Part shown: in pieces, positions 14,933 through 23,908 of the stretch
How the letters are laid out: each line of letters starts with the position of its first letter
Numbering within the stretch: position 1 is the stretch's first letter
Origin: Nocardioides exalbidus
GTDB taxonomy: Bacteria; Actinomycetota; Actinomycetes; Propionibacteriales; Nocardioidaceae
NCBI RefSeq assembly: GCF_900105585.1
Contig: NZ_FNRT01000001.1
Span: forward strand, 1 to 64,000
DNA length: 64,000 bases
Direction of reading: 5' to 3'
The notes under the pieces: model-generated
What the model saw: only the letters and a program-made list of their open reading frames with translations
What the model was told of the DNA's origin: nothing
The model's database searches: none
Position numbers and translations under genes: made by a program

Positions 14933-16642
14933 CTAGAGCCAACCGGGCAGCCGCACGTCGGAGAACGGCGCGGAGTCGTACGGCGACCAGCTCGTGCCCT
15001 GCGCCGACGCAGCCGCGCCGAGGCCCGAGCCGAGTGCTGCGACGAGCAGCGTGAGGATGAGCCAGGGCACGCCGCGTCGGGCCAGCGGGTCGACCACGCG
15101 GTGGACCGGCGAGCGGACCCGCTCGGCGCCGGGGCCGAGCCAGGCGGCGACCGCGAAGGTGGCGCCGACGACGGCCAGCGAGGTGGTCATCGAGATCGAG
15201 GCCGCGAAGCAGAGCAGCGCGATCGCGCAGGCGATGCCGATGCTCCAGAGGAAGAGGATCAGGGCACCGCCGAGCGCGGCCACGACGTGCCACGGGGCGG
15301 CGAGCAGCACCTGCACGCCGTCGTACCACCTGGCCCCGCGACGGTCTCGCCGGTTGCCGGCGGACGACGCGGCCAGCGAGCCGCTGCGCAGCAGCCAGAC
15401 GACGAGGAAGAGGACCGCGGTCGTGACGTAGGGGGCGAAGGCGATGCCACCGGCCACCACCCCGGCGCCGGCCACGAGGGTCAGCGACCGGCGCAGGCGC
15501 TGGCCCGCCGGAACCCGCTCCCGGACGGGCGGACCGTAGTCGGTGACGTACTCCGTCGTGCCGTCCGGCAGCACGCGCGTCTGGCGGTGCGGGACGGTGC
15601 CGCCGTCCCACCGGTCGGTCGCGCGGTCGTCCTCGGACGTCCAGTCCTGCGACCAGTGGAAGGGCTCGACCGGCGCGGGAGCCTGCTCGACCGGGAGGAC
15701 CGGCGGAGCAGCGGCGGTCCCGAGGCGGGTCGGGGCGTCGTACTCCTCGTGCTTCGCCGCCACGTAGGGCAGGGTGACGGGGCTGCCGCTCGCGTGCGAC
15801 TCGCGCGGGGTGCCGCCGGAGATGTCCTCGAGCCAGTCGCGCACCTCCTCGAGCGAGGGCCGGTCCTCGGGGCGCGGGGCGAGCGCCTCCTCGACGAGGT
15901 CGAGGACGTCGGGGTCGAGGCCGCTCAGGTCGTGCTCGCCGCGGCGGACGCGGTCCATGATCGCCACCGACGGGCCTCGCCCGTAGGGCGCACGGCCGGT
16001 GCCGGCGTAGGCCACCGTGGCGGCCCAGGCGTGCACGTCGGACGCCGCGCTGGCGTCGTCGCCGTAGAGGATCTCCGGCGCGAGGTAGCCGGGGGTGCCG
16101 AGCAGCCAGCCGTTCATCGTGATGCGCGAGTCGTCGGCCACCCGGGCCAGCCCGAAGTCGATCAGGATCGGCGTGCGGCCCTCCATGATCACGTTGGACG
16201 GCTTGATGTCGCGGTGGAGCACGCCGACCGCGTGGACGGCCTCGAGCGCCTCGGCCAGGCAGTCGGCGAACCACAGCAGGTCGTCGCCGTCGAGCGCGCC
16301 CTCCTCCTGCACGTGGTCGTGCAGCGACAGGCCCGGGACGTAGCGGGTCGCGACGAACGGGATGTCGCCGTAGGGGTCGGCGTCGACGATCTCGGCGATG
16401 CGGCGGCTCCGGACCCGGCTCAGCGAGCTGACCTCGCGCGCGAGCCGGCGGCGGGCCTCGTCGTCGCCGACGATGTGCGGGCGGAGCACCTTGATCGCGA
16501 CGGGACGCTCCCCCGGCTTCTGGCCGAGGTGCACCACGCCCATGCCGCCCTCGCCGAGGCGGGCGCGCAGCGCGTAGCCGCCGACGGTGAGTCCGGGCGG
16601 CGGCGCCGTCGCCCCCGCACGGGCGTCAGTCGGTGTCGTCAC
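14933..16642 (-). CDS. Membrane-anchored Hanks-type Ser/Thr protein kinase
   Basis: A 569-aa protein. The kinase domain (about residues 22-280) is intact: glycine loop LGEGGMGVVHLG (29-40), ATP-binding Lys51 in VAIKVL, catalytic HRDIKPSN (Asp145), DFG 163-165 and the GTPGYLAPE activation segment. A roughly 90-residue linker is followed by four to six hydrophobic segments (about residues 390-550), so the tail is polytopic, not the usual single TM plus PASTA domains. The GTG at 16642 is chosen because TATCCT lies 6 nt upstream and the kinase homology begins soon after. It is divergent from the DksA-like gene. Confidence 0.9.
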   Translation of the reverse strand: MTTPTDARAGATAPPPGLTVGGYALRARLGEGGMGVVHLGQKPGERPVAIKVLRPHIVGDDEARRRLAREVSSLSRVRSRRIAEIVDADPYGDIPFVATRYVPGLSLHDHVQEEGALDGDDLLWFADCLAEALEAVHAVGVLHRDIKPSNVIMEGRTPILIDFGLARVADDSRITMNGWLLGTPGYLAPEILYGDDASAASDVHAWAATVAYAGTGRAPYGRGPSVAIMDRVRRGEHDLSGLDPDVLDLVEEALAPRPEDRPSLEEVRDWLEDISGGTPRESHASGSPVTLPYVAAKHEEYDAPTRLGTAAAPPVLPVEQAPAPVEPFHWSQDWTSEDDRATDRWDGGTVPHRQTRVLPDGTTEYVTDYGPPVRERVPAGQRLRRSLTLVAGAGVVAGGIAFAPYVTTAVLFLVVWLLRSGSLAASSAGNRRDRRGARWYDGVQVLLAAPWHVVAALGGALILFLWSIGIACAIALLCFAASISMTTSLAVVGATFAVAAWLGPGAERVRSPVHRVVDPLARRGVPWLILTLLVAALGSGLGAAASAQGTSWSPYDSAPFSDVRLPGWL

Positions 16643-16648
16643 GTCATG

Positions 16649-16654
16649 AGGATA
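16649..16654 (-). promoter_or_regulatory. -10 hexamer of the Ser/Thr kinase gene
   Basis: TATCCT on the minus strand, 6 nt before the GTG at 16642; it also decides the start. Confidence 0.65.
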
Positions 16655-16708
16655 CGGGCGAGACGCGCGGGTTCCGGCGATGTCGTACGTCTGCTCCATC
16701 ATGTCGTG

Positions 16709-17053
16709 ATGGACGGGATCCGACGTCGGCTGGTTGCCGAGCGCGCCGCCGCCCGCGCCCGGCTGGAGGCGCTGACCGGCGACCACGACGCGATCGTCGC
16801 CGCCTCCCTCGACACCAACGCCGACGACGAGCACGACCCCGAGGGCGCGACCATCGCCTTCGAGCGCTCCCAGATCGGGGCGCTGGTGCGTCAGGTCCGT
16901 GGCCACCTGGTCGAGCTCGACGCGGCTGCCGCGCGCGTCGAGGAGGGGACGTACGGCGTGTGCGAGCGCTGCGGTTCGGCGATCGGTGACGCCCAGCTCG
17001 AGGCGCTCCCGGCCGCCCGGCTCTGCATCAGGTGCGCCTCCTCCGCAGCGTGA
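16709..17053 (+). CDS. DksA/TraR family C4 zinc-finger protein
   Basis: A 114-aa protein with an N-terminal coiled-coil-like helix pair (RRRLVAERAAARARLEALTG and FERSQIGALVRQVRGHL) and a C-terminal C4 zinc finger, CERCGSAI with ARLCIRCA. The pattern is that of DksA/TraR proteins, which in other bacteria act in the RNA polymerase secondary channel. GTG at 16706 is an alternative start. The acidic tip residues of proteobacterial DksA (DxxDxA) are not evident; ADDEHDP in the loop region may replace them. It is divergent from the kinase, and no operon partner is seen. Confidence 0.88.
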   Translation: MDGIRRRLVAERAAARARLEALTGDHDAIVAASLDTNADDEHDPEGATIAFERSQIGALVRQVRGHLVELDAAAARVEEGTYGVCERCGSAIGDAQLEALPAARLCIRCASSAA

Positions 17054-17162
17054 GCACGCCGGCCGGGCGGTGAGTGAGCCACGATCCACGGCCCCGGGAT
17101 GTGGCTCACGCACCGCCCCGGACTCGGTCATCCGGCCGATCCGGTGGAACCGCCCCGAGCAC

Positions 17163-17168
17163 TACGGT
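17163..17168 (+). promoter_or_regulatory. -10 hexamer of the histidine kinase gene
   Basis: TACGGT, 6 nt before the ATG at 17175; the two-component operon mRNA is probably leaderless. Confidence 0.6.
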
Positions 17169-17174
17169 TCACGC

Positions 17175-18308
17175 ATGCTCACGCTCGTCCGGTCGCTGTG
17201 GCGCCTGCCCGCGCCGGCCGACGCCGGGCCGGCCGGGCGATGGGACCACGCCTTCGTCGTGGCAGTGGCCGTGGCGGGGATCGTCGAGGCGACCGTGCTG
17301 CGCCCCGAGATGCACGACCGGTGGATCGCGCTCGCGGCGTTCATCGTCTGGCTGCCGACCCTGCTGGTGCGCCGCACGAAGCCGATGCTGATGGTGGGCG
17401 TCTTCTTCATGACGGTCTTCGCCCTCTGGCTCCGCTCGCTCGTCACGGGAGACCCGCGGCCCGACGACCTCAACTCCGCTGTGGTCGGGCTCCTGATCCC
17501 CTTCTCGCTCGCGCGGTGGGCACGAGGGAAGCAGGCCGTGGAAGGCCTCCTGCTGTTCTGGCTGGCGGCCAGCACGTCGCTGTGGGCGCAGGACCTCGCG
17601 ATGGCCGACCAGGTCGGCGGCACGGCAGTCGTCATCGCGGCGATCGCCGTCGGTGCGTCCCTCCGCACCCGCTCGCAGCTGCGCTCGCGCGAGCTGGACG
17701 ACGTACGACAGCAGGAGCGCGAGCGACTGGCGCGGGACCTGCACGACACCGTCGCCCACCACCTCACCGCGATCGCGATCAGCGCGCAGGCGGGCCTCGC
17801 CGTGGCGGACGACCGGCCCGGGGCCGCGAAGGACGCGCTGCGGCGCATCGACGAGGAGGCCACCCGCACGTTGGCCGAGACACGCGAGGTGGTGCGGATG
17901 CTGCGGACCGACGACGAGGCGCCGGACCGTCCGCTCGACGACCTGGCCGGGCTCGCGACCGCGGGGGGACCGGGTCCGAGCGTCGAAGTCACCGTCGCCG
18001 ACGGGATCGACGACCTGTCCCCCACGGTCGCGGCGGCCGTGCACCGGATCGCCCAGGAGGCGGTCGCCAACGCTCGTCGACACGCGGTAGGAGTTACGTC
18101 CGTGCAGGTCTCGCTGGACGCCCGGCACGACGACCTCACCCTCACGGTCACCGACGACGGCACCGCCGGCACGAAGAACGGCGCCGGCTTCGGGATCGTC
18201 GGGATGACCGAGCGCGCGGCGCTGCTCGGCGGCCGGCTCGAGGCCGGCCCGGGGCCGGCGGGTGGGTGGCAGGTCGTCGCGACGCTCCCGACGGGCGTAC
18301 GCCGATGA
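17175..18308 (+). CDS. Sensor histidine kinase (NarL/HisKA_3 type)
   Basis: A 377-aa kinase. The N-terminal half holds four to five membrane segments (about residues 25-160) with no large external sensor domain. The HisKA_3 dimerisation helix follows, with QERERLARDLHDTVAHHL giving phospho-acceptor His190. The HATPase domain contains HRIAQEAVANARRHA (N box) and LTVTDDGTAGTKNGAGFGIVGM (G boxes). The stop overlaps the response regulator ATG (ATGA), so they form a cognate pair. It resembles DesK-like membrane-sensing kinases in layout; the signal is unknown. Confidence 0.92.
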   Translation: MLTLVRSLWRLPAPADAGPAGRWDHAFVVAVAVAGIVEATVLRPEMHDRWIALAAFIVWLPTLLVRRTKPMLMVGVFFMTVFALWLRSLVTGDPRPDDLNSAVVGLLIPFSLARWARGKQAVEGLLLFWLAASTSLWAQDLAMADQVGGTAVVIAAIAVGASLRTRSQLRSRELDDVRQQERERLARDLHDTVAHHLTAIAISAQAGLAVADDRPGAAKDALRRIDEEATRTLAETREVVRMLRTDDEAPDRPLDDLAGLATAGGPGPSVEVTVADGIDDLSPTVAAAVHRIAQEAVANARRHAVGVTSVQVSLDARHDDLTLTVTDDGTAGTKNGAGFGIVGMTERAALLGGRLEAGPGPAGGWQVVATLPTGVRR

Positions 18309-18952
18309 CGCCGCTGCGCGTGCTCGTCGCCGACGACCAGGAGATCGTGCGCACCGGCCTCGCGATGATCCTCGGCGCGCAGCCCGACATCGAGGTCGTC
18401 GCCACCGCCGTCGACGGGCAGGACGCCGTCGAGCAGGCGCGGGCGCTGCGGCCCGACGTGTGCCTCCTCGACATCCGCATGCCGCGGCTCAACGGCATCG
18501 AGGCGACGCGGGCGCTCGCCGGCCCCGAGGTGGCGGACCCGATGGCGGTCGTGGTGGTGACCACGTTCGACCTCGACGAGTACGTCTACGGCGCGCTGCT
18601 CGCCGGCGCGAAGGGCTTCCTGCTGAAGGACTCCGGAGCGCAGCTGCTCGCCCATGCCGTGCGGGCCGCGGCCGACGGCGGCTCGCTCGTCGCGCCGACC
18701 GTCACGACCCGGATGCTCAAGTCGTTCGCCGGCCGCGACGTCCCACCCCAGCCCACCTCGCCGCTGACCGAGCGCGAGGAGCAGGTGCTGGTCGCCGTCG
18801 CACGCGGGCTGACCAACCACGAGGTCGCCGCCGAGCTCTACATCTCGCTCAGCACCGTCAAGACGCACCTCGGCGCGCTGATGGCCAAGCTCGGGGTCCG
18901 CAACCGGGTCGAGCTCGCGCTCTGGGCCTACCAGACCCGACGCCTCGACTGA
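18305..18952 (+). CDS. LuxR-type response regulator
   Basis: A 215-aa NarL-family regulator. The receiver domain has acidic residues DD10-11, phospho-acceptor Asp56 (VCLLDIRMP), the switch Thr in VVTTFDLDEYV and Lys in GFLLKD. The C-terminal LuxR helix-turn-helix (LTEREEQVLVAVARGLTNHE, then STVKTHL) spans about residues 150-210. It is translationally coupled to the histidine kinase. Its 3' end overlaps the convergent DUF2306 gene by 25 bp, so both mRNAs could pair there. Target genes are not apparent. Confidence 0.93.
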   Translation: MTPLRVLVADDQEIVRTGLAMILGAQPDIEVVATAVDGQDAVEQARALRPDVCLLDIRMPRLNGIEATRALAGPEVADPMAVVVVTTFDLDEYVYGALLAGAKGFLLKDSGAQLLAHAVRAAADGGSLVAPTVTTRMLKSFAGRDVPPQPTSPLTEREEQVLVAVARGLTNHEVAAELYISLSTVKTHLGALMAKLGVRNRVELALWAYQTRRLD

Positions 18953-19617
18953 CCGGCGCGGCGGGACCGGCGAGCCTGCGAGCGGTGCACCAGCCACTCG
19001 GCGACGAGCAGGTTCAGCACCCATGCGAACCCCATGCCGGCGGCCTTCACACCGGCGCCCGGCTGGTCGACGAGCAGCGCGACCGGCCCGAGGACCAGTG
19101 CCTGCGTGCCCGCGCCCTGCGCGACGGCGTACGACCTCGCCATCCATCGCTGGTGGGTGCGGACGTCACCGCGCCGGATCGCCGCGACACCCAGCACGAG
19201 CCCGGCGACCATCAGCGATCCGAAGATCACCCGCAACCACATCAGGACGGTGCCGTCCTCGGCCGGCAGGTCGTGCAGGGTCGCCATCCAGAGCCCGCTG
19301 ATCGCCGCAGCGAGGCCGGCGGGGACCAGGATCCGGCCGCTGACCCGGTGCCAGCCGGGCCGCCTGCGACGGAACGACGGCATGAGCTGGAAGGCACCGA
19401 GCAGGCAGTAGGTCGTCGCGCCGACGATGTGCACGACGATCGGGACGGGCAGGTCGAAGAACCGCGCGTTCTCCTCCGTCCGTCCCGACGACAGGTCGAC
19501 CAGCCGTGCCGCCCCCGCGGCGACCGGCACGAAGGTCAGGGCGATCAGGCTGGTCGGGATCCACCAGTCACCGCGGCGCCTCGTCGGTGCCGCCGGTCGG
19601 AGCGGGGTCGTCGTCAT
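18928..19617 (-). CDS. DUF2306-like integral membrane protein
   Basis: A 229-aa protein with seven to eight hydrophobic segments. Conserved His residues lie in or near the membrane: VPIVVHIVGATTYCLLGAFQLMPSFRRRRPGWHRVSGR, where HRxxGR is typical of DUF2306, and HQRWMARSYAV. The arrangement suggests a b-type haem or metal site, but function is unknown. A GAGGCT lies 7 nt before the ATG. The 3' end overlaps the response regulator. Confidence 0.82.
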   Translation of the reverse strand: MTTTPLRPAAPTRRRGDWWIPTSLIALTFVPVAAGAARLVDLSSGRTEENARFFDLPVPIVVHIVGATTYCLLGAFQLMPSFRRRRPGWHRVSGRILVPAGLAAAISGLWMATLHDLPAEDGTVLMWLRVIFGSLMVAGLVLGVAAIRRGDVRTHQRWMARSYAVAQGAGTQALVLGPVALLVDQPGAGVKAAGMGFAWVLNLLVAEWLVHRSQARRSRRAGQSRRRVW

Positions 19618-19674
19618 GACGACGAGCCTCGTCCGCGGCGGCGTACGACGGATCGGCCCTGGGGCCGGAGCGGG

Positions 19675-21558
19675 TCAGCCGATCGGCCGACCCGCGCCCT
19701 GCTGCTCCAGGGCAGCGATCAGGCTGCGGGCGTCGTGGGGGCCGATGTGGCGGGTGTCGCCGATGAAGAAGGTCGGCGTCCCGCGCACCCCGCTCTCCTC
19801 GGCCGACGCGACGTCGTGCTCGACGTGGCGGTGCACGTCGTCGTCGTCGAGGTCGCGCATGAATTGCTCGACGTCGAGGCCGATGTCGGCGGCGTAGCCC
19901 ACGAGGTCCTCGAGCTCGAGCTCGTCCTGGTGGGCGAACAGGACCGCGTGCATCTCCCAGAACCTGTCCTGCCGCGCGGCGGCCTCGGACGCGAGCGCGG
20001 CGAGCTCGGAGTGGGGGTGGACCGGGAGCGGCAGGTGGCGGGTGACGTAGCGGAGCCGGCCACCGAAGTGGGCGCGCAGCTCGTCGCCGACACCGCTCAC
20101 CCGGGCGCAGAACGGGCACTCGTAGTCGAGGTACTCGACCAGGGTCAGCTCGGCGTCGACCGGCCCGACGACGTGGTCGCGCCCGGGATCGACCGGCCGG
20201 CTGAGGGTGCGCGGCAGCGCCGCGTCGGTCTGGCCGAGGAAGCGCGCGGAGAACCGGAAGGCCGCCCATCCGGCCAGGCTGGCCAGCACGGCCGCGAGCA
20301 GCACGCCGACGCGGGCCTGGTCCTGCAGGCGGGTGGACTCGAAGGCCAGGCTGATGATCAGCAGCGACACGGTGAACCCGATGCCCGACAGGGCGCCACC
20401 GGCCAGCGTGTGTCCGAGCCCGACCCCCTGCGGCAGCCGACCCCAGCCGAGCCGCACGCTGGCGAACGCGCCGACGAAGATGCCGAGCGCCTTGCCGACG
20501 ACGAGACCGAGCACGATGCCCCACATCAGCCTCGACGCGAGCGCGTCGCCGAGCACGCCGTCGCGGAGGTCGACACCGGCGTTGGCCAGCGCGAAGAGGG
20601 GTACGACGACGTGGCTGGTCGGGGTGTGCAGGGCCTCCTGGAGCCTCTCGTTGACCGAGATCGCGCGGGTCAGCGAACGCCGGGCAGCGCGCTGGACGCC
20701 GGGCATCGGCGACTGCCGGAAGGCGCGGAACGACCGTGCCGCCGCCTCGACGTCGGCGCGCCGCGGGTCGAGCGCGGGCACCAGCAGGCCGCTGACCATG
20801 CCGGCGATCGACGCGTGCACGCCGGACTCCAGCGTCGCGACCCACAGGACCAGCACCACGAGGACGTAGGGCGCGGCCTGCCAGACGCCGGCGCGGTCGA
20901 GGACGGCGAGCACGACCAGGCACAGCGCGGCCACCGCCAGCGCGCCGAGCGACAGGCCGTCGGAGTAGACGATGCCGATCACGGTGACGGCGACGATGTC
21001 GTCGATGACGGTGAGCGTGAGCAGGAAGATCCGCAGCTGCGTGGAGACGGCCGGACCGACGAGCGCCATCACCCCCAGCAGGAAGGCGGTGTCGGTCCCG
21101 ATCACCGCGCCCCAGCCGGCGGCCTGCTCCCCCGACGGGTTGAGCGCGAGGAAGATCGCGGCCGGCACGAGCATGCCCGTGATCCCGGCGACGAGGGGTA
21201 CGACGACCCGGCTGCGGTCGGTGAGCTCGCCGATCGCGAACTCCTTGCGGACCTCGAGGCCGATCACGAAGAAGAACACGACCATCAGGCCGTCGTTGAT
21301 CCAGTGGTGCAGGTCCATCGTCAGGCCGCCGTCGCCGAAGCGGATCGCCAGCTCGGTGTGCCAGAGGTCGACGTAGGACTCCGACCACGGCGAGTTCGCC
21401 CAGACGAGCGCGATCAGCGCGGCCACCACGAGCATGCCGGCGGAGCCCGACTCGGTGCGCATGAAGTCGCGCAACGAGCGTGAGCTCTGGGCCTCGAAGG
21501 CCTGGGACCCCTTGCAGGAGGACTGGTCGGGATCGATCTCCACCTCGGCCGCACTCAC
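19675..21558 (-). CDS. nhaA: NhaA-type Na+/H+ antiporter fused to a DsbA-like thioredoxin domain
   Basis: A 627-aa fusion. Residues about 30-410 are Nha[21 protein letters not shown] in TM1, [21 protein letters not shown] and GADTAFLL-like [15 protein letters not shown] (the functional Asp region), then [12 protein letters not shown] with the paired Asp that carry Na+ and H+. Residues about 445-620 form a thioredoxin-fold domain with CPFC ([11 protein letters not shown]) and the cis-Pro loop [11 protein letters not shown]. This fused form is known in actinobacteria. The C-terminal domain probably faces the outside and may do thiol-disulfide exchange. A leaderless -10 (TAGGCT, N6) precedes the GTG. 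Confidence 0.93.
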   Translation of the reverse strand: MSAAEVEIDPDQSSCKGSQAFEAQSSRSLRDFMRTESGSAGMLVVAALIALVWANSPWSESYVDLWHTELAIRFGDGGLTMDLHHWINDGLMVVFFFVIGLEVRKEFAIGELTDRSRVVVPLVAGITGMLVPAAIFLALNPSGEQAAGWGAVIGTDTAFLLGVMALVGPAVSTQLRIFLLTLTVIDDIVAVTVIGIVYSDGLSLGALAVAALCLVVLAVLDRAGVWQAAPYVLVVLVLWVATLESGVHASIAGMVSGLLVPALDPRRADVEAAARSFRAFRQSPMPGVQRAARRSLTRAISVNERLQEALHTPTSHVVVPLFALANAGVDLRDGVLGDALASRLMWGIVLGLVVGKALGIFVGAFASVRLGWGRLPQGVGLGHTLAGGALSGIGFTVSLLIISLAFESTRLQDQARVGVLLAAVLASLAGWAAFRFSARFLGQTDAALPRTLSRPVDPGRDHVVGPVDAELTLVEYLDYECPFCARVSGVGDELRAHFGGRLRYVTRHLPLPVHPHSELAALASEAAARQDRFWEMHAVLFAHQDELELEDLVGYAADIGLDVEQFMRDLDDDDVHRHVEHDVASAEESGVRGTPTFFIGDTRHIGPHDARSLIAALEQQGAGRPIG

Positions 21559-21564
21559 CGGGAA

Positions 21565-21570
21565 AGCCTA
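21565..21570 (-). promoter_or_regulatory. -10 hexamer of nhaA
   Basis: TAGGCT on the minus strand, 6 nt before the GTG at 21558. Confidence 0.6.
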
Positions 21571-21629
21571 TCGGCGCCCGAGGGCCCGACCGACCGATCC
21601 GCGTCAGCCGAGCGCGAACACGGCGGACC

Positions 21630-21711
21630 GGGCTGTGCACCCGAGTCTCCCGCTTGTCGGCCGAGATCTGGGGGGCGAAGCGGGGTGGTCACCGGATATC
21701 CGGTGACTCCC
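21630..21711. repeat. 82-bp dispersed repeat, copy 2 (inverted relative to copy 1)
   Basis: Reverse complement of the 2168-2249 repeat, with the 20-bp palindrome conserved perfectly at 21688-21707. It lies between the ilvE stop and the nhaA promoter. The palindrome could fold into an 8-bp stem with a 4-nt loop and terminate ilvE transcription. Confidence 0.85.
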
Positions 21712-21715
21712 GACA

Positions 21716-22798
21716 TCAGACGACGCGGTGCATCCAGCCGAAGGTGTCCTCGGCGCGGCCGAGCTGCATGCCGACGAGGGCCTCGCGGATCCGCATGGTG
21801 AGGTCGGTGCTGGCAGGGGCGGGGGTGACGCCGCTGGGCGAGCGGAGCTCACCGACCGGCGTCACGACGGCGGCGGTGCCGCAGGCGAAGACCTCGGTGA
21901 TCTCGCCCGACGCGACACCCTCGCGCCACTCGTCGATCGAGACCTTGCGCTCCTCGACGGCGTGGCCGAGCTTGCCGGCCAGCTCCATGATCGAGGCGCG
22001 CGTGATGCCCTCGAGGATCGTGCCCGTCTCCGGCGTGACGACGGTGCCGTCACGGTGGACGAAGAAGAGGTTCATCCCGCCGAGCTCCTCGATGTAGCGG
22101 AACTCCTGGTCGTCGAGGAAGACCACCTGGTCGCAGCCCATCTCGATGGCCTCGCGCTGGGCGGCGAGCGACGCGGCGTAGTTGCCGCCCGTCTTCGCCG
22201 CGCCCATGCCGCCGCGGCCGGCGCGGGTGAAGGACTCCGAGAGCCAGAGGTTGACCGGCTTGATGCCGCCCTTGAAGTACGCCCCCGCCGGGGACGCGAT
22301 CACCATGAAGGTGACGTGCTGGGCCGGCCGGACACCGAGGAAGGTCTCCGAGGCGAACATGAAGGGGCGCAGGTAGAGCGACTTCTCGCCGCCGTCGGCC
22401 GAGTTGTCCGGCACCCACCGCTGGTCGGCCTCGACGAGCGCGTCGACGCAGGCCACGAAGTCGTCGATCGGCAGCTCGGGGAAGGCGAGCCGCTGGGAGG
22501 AGCGCACCATGCGCGCGGCGTTCTGCTCGGGGCGGAACGTCCACACCGAGCCGTCGGCGTGGCGGTAGGCCTTCATGCCCTCGAAGGTCTCCTGCGCGTA
22601 GTGCAGAACGGCGGTCGCCGGGTCGAGCGTCAGCGGGCCGTAGGGCGTGATCCTCGCGTCGTACCAGCCCTTCTCGGGCGTCCACTCCACCGTGAGCATG
22701 TGGTCGGTGAAGTGCGTGCCGAAGCCGGGGTTCGCCAGGATCTCGACGAGCCGGGCGTCGTCGACGGGCGTGGGGTTGGCGGTGGTGCTGATCTGCAT
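21716..22798 (-). CDS. ilvE: Branched-chain amino acid aminotransferase
   Basis: Final transamination to isoleucine, leucine and valine, 360 aa, a fold-type IV PLP enzyme. ETFEGMKAYRHADGSVWTFRPEQNAARM is the substrate-loop region. The PLP Lys lies in GAAKTGGNYAASLAAQ, and the C-terminal EVFACGTAAVVTPVGEL motif binds phosphate and the carboxylate. The cofactor-binding EITEVF block confirms the BCAT group over D-amino-acid transaminase. It lies downstream of leuB (35-nt gap) but has its own leaderless promoter (TAGGTT, N6). Confidence 0.95.
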   Translation of the reverse strand: MQISTTANPTPVDDARLVEILANPGFGTHFTDHMLTVEWTPEKGWYDARITPYGPLTLDPATAVLHYAQETFEGMKAYRHADGSVWTFRPEQNAARMVRSSQRLAFPELPIDDFVACVDALVEADQRWVPDNSADGGEKSLYLRPFMFASETFLGVRPAQHVTFMVIASPAGAYFKGGIKPVNLWLSESFTRAGRGGMGAAKTGGNYAASLAAQREAIEMGCDQVVFLDDQEFRYIEELGGMNLFFVHRDGTVVTPETGTILEGITRASIMELAGKLGHAVEERKVSIDEWREGVASGEITEVFACGTAAVVTPVGELRSPSGVTPAPASTDLTMRIREALVGMQLGRAEDTFGWMHRVV

Positions 22799-22804
22799 GG
22801 GGTC

Positions 22805-22810
22805 AACCTA
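22805..22810 (-). promoter_or_regulatory. -10 hexamer of ilvE
   Basis: TAGGTT on the minus strand, 6 nt before the ATG at 22798. Confidence 0.65.
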
Positions 22811-22833
22811 TTCCAGAGGCCCGTGACGGGCGC

Positions 22834-23895
22834 TCAGAGGCGGGCGGCGATGGCGTCCCCGACCTCGCTCGTACGACGACCCGCACCCGGCGCGCGCTCG
22901 GAGAGGTCGGCCAGGACGGCGGCCTCGATGCGAGCAGCGGCCTCGGGGTGGCCGAGGTGGTCGAGCAGCAGCGCTCCGGAGAGGATCGCCGCGGTCGGGT
23001 CGGCCTTCTGCTGGCCGGCGATGTCGGGAGCCGAGCCGTGGACGGGCTCGAACATGGAGGGGGCGGTGCGGTCCGGGTTCACGTTGCCGGAGGCCGCCAG
23101 CCCGATGCCGCCGGTGATGGCGGCGGCCAGGTCGGTGATGATGTCGCCGAAGAGGTTGTCGGTGACGATGACGTCGAAGCGGGCGGGGTCGGTCGCCATG
23201 AAGATCATGGCCGCGTCGATGTGCATGTAGTCGGTCGTGACGTCGGGGAACTCCGCGGCGACCTCCTCGAACAGGCGCCACCAGAGCGAGCCGGCGTTGA
23301 CCAGGACGTTGGTCTTGTGGACCAGCGTGAGCTTCTTGCGCGGGCGCTTCGCGGCCCTGGCGAAGGCGTCGCGGACGACGCGCTCGACGCCGTAGGCCGT
23401 GTTGACCGAGACCTCGGTCGCGACCTCGGCCGGCGTGCCGACGCGGAGGGCGCCGCCGTTGCCCGTGTAGGGGCCCTCGGTGCCCTCGCGGACCACCACG
23501 AAGTCGATGTCACCGGGCTCGGCCAGGGGTGAGGCGGAGCCGGGGAGGAGTCGCGACGGGCGCAGGTTGACGTAGTGGTCGAGCTCGAAGCGCAGGCGCA
23601 GGAGCAGGCCGCGCTCGAGGATGCCGGGCGGCAGGTTCGGGTCGTTGGGCTTGCCGCCCACCGCTCCCAGCAGGATCGCGTCGTGCCCGCGGATCTCCGC
23701 GAGCACCGAGTCGGGCAGCACCTCGCCGGTCGCGAGGTAGCGCTCGGCGCCGAGGTCGTAGCGCGTCGACTCGAACCTCACCGGCGAGGCGACCTCGAGG
23801 ACCTTGAGGGCCTCCGCGGTGACCTCGGGTCCGATCCCGTCGCCGGGGATGACGGCGAGGGTCGAGCTGGCGGTGGGCTGCTGGGTGTCGGACAT
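22834..23895 (-). CDS. leuB: 3-isopropylmalate dehydrogenase
   Basis: NAD-dependent oxidative decarboxylation of 3-isopropylmalate in leucine synthesis, 353 aa. [11 protein letters not shown] opens the fold, and [20 protein letters not shown] holds the substrate Arg residues. The Tyr of [10 protein letters not shown], Lys of LVHKTNVL, metal-binding [13 protein letters not shown] and the adenine loop [22 protein letters not shown] are all present. The ATG at 23895 (MSDTQQP) is preferred over an upstream in-frame start. TAGCCT lies 7 nt upstream and includes the stop codon of the small upstream ORF, so leuB is probably leaderless. Confidence 0.95.
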   Translation of the reverse strand: MSDTQQPTASSTLAVIPGDGIGPEVTAEALKVLEVASPVRFESTRYDLGAERYLATGEVLPDSVLAEIRGHDAILLGAVGGKPNDPNLPPGILERGLLLRLRFELDHYVNLRPSRLLPGSASPLAEPGDIDFVVVREGTEGPYTGNGGALRVGTPAEVATEVSVNTAYGVERVVRDAFARAAKRPRKKLTLVHKTNVLVNAGSLWWRLFEEVAAEFPDVTTDYMHIDAAMIFMATDPARFDVIVTDNLFGDIITDLAAAITGGIGLAASGNVNPDRTAPSMFEPVHGSAPDIAGQQKADPTAAILSGALLLDHLGHPEAAARIEAAVLADLSERAPGAGRRTSEVGDAIAARL

Positions 23896-23902
23896 GCGGC
23901 AG

Positions 23903-23908
23903 AGGCTA
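23903..23908 (-). promoter_or_regulatory. -10 hexamer of leuB, overlapping a stop codon
   Basis: TAGCCT on the minus strand, 7 nt before the leuB ATG. Its TAG is the stop codon of the 46-residue ORF upstream. Confidence 0.5.

Noticed and set aside
18262..21483. 1073-codon open frame on the plus strand
   Set aside because: Runs through the response regulator in another frame and antisense to nhaA; composition typical of a shadow frame.
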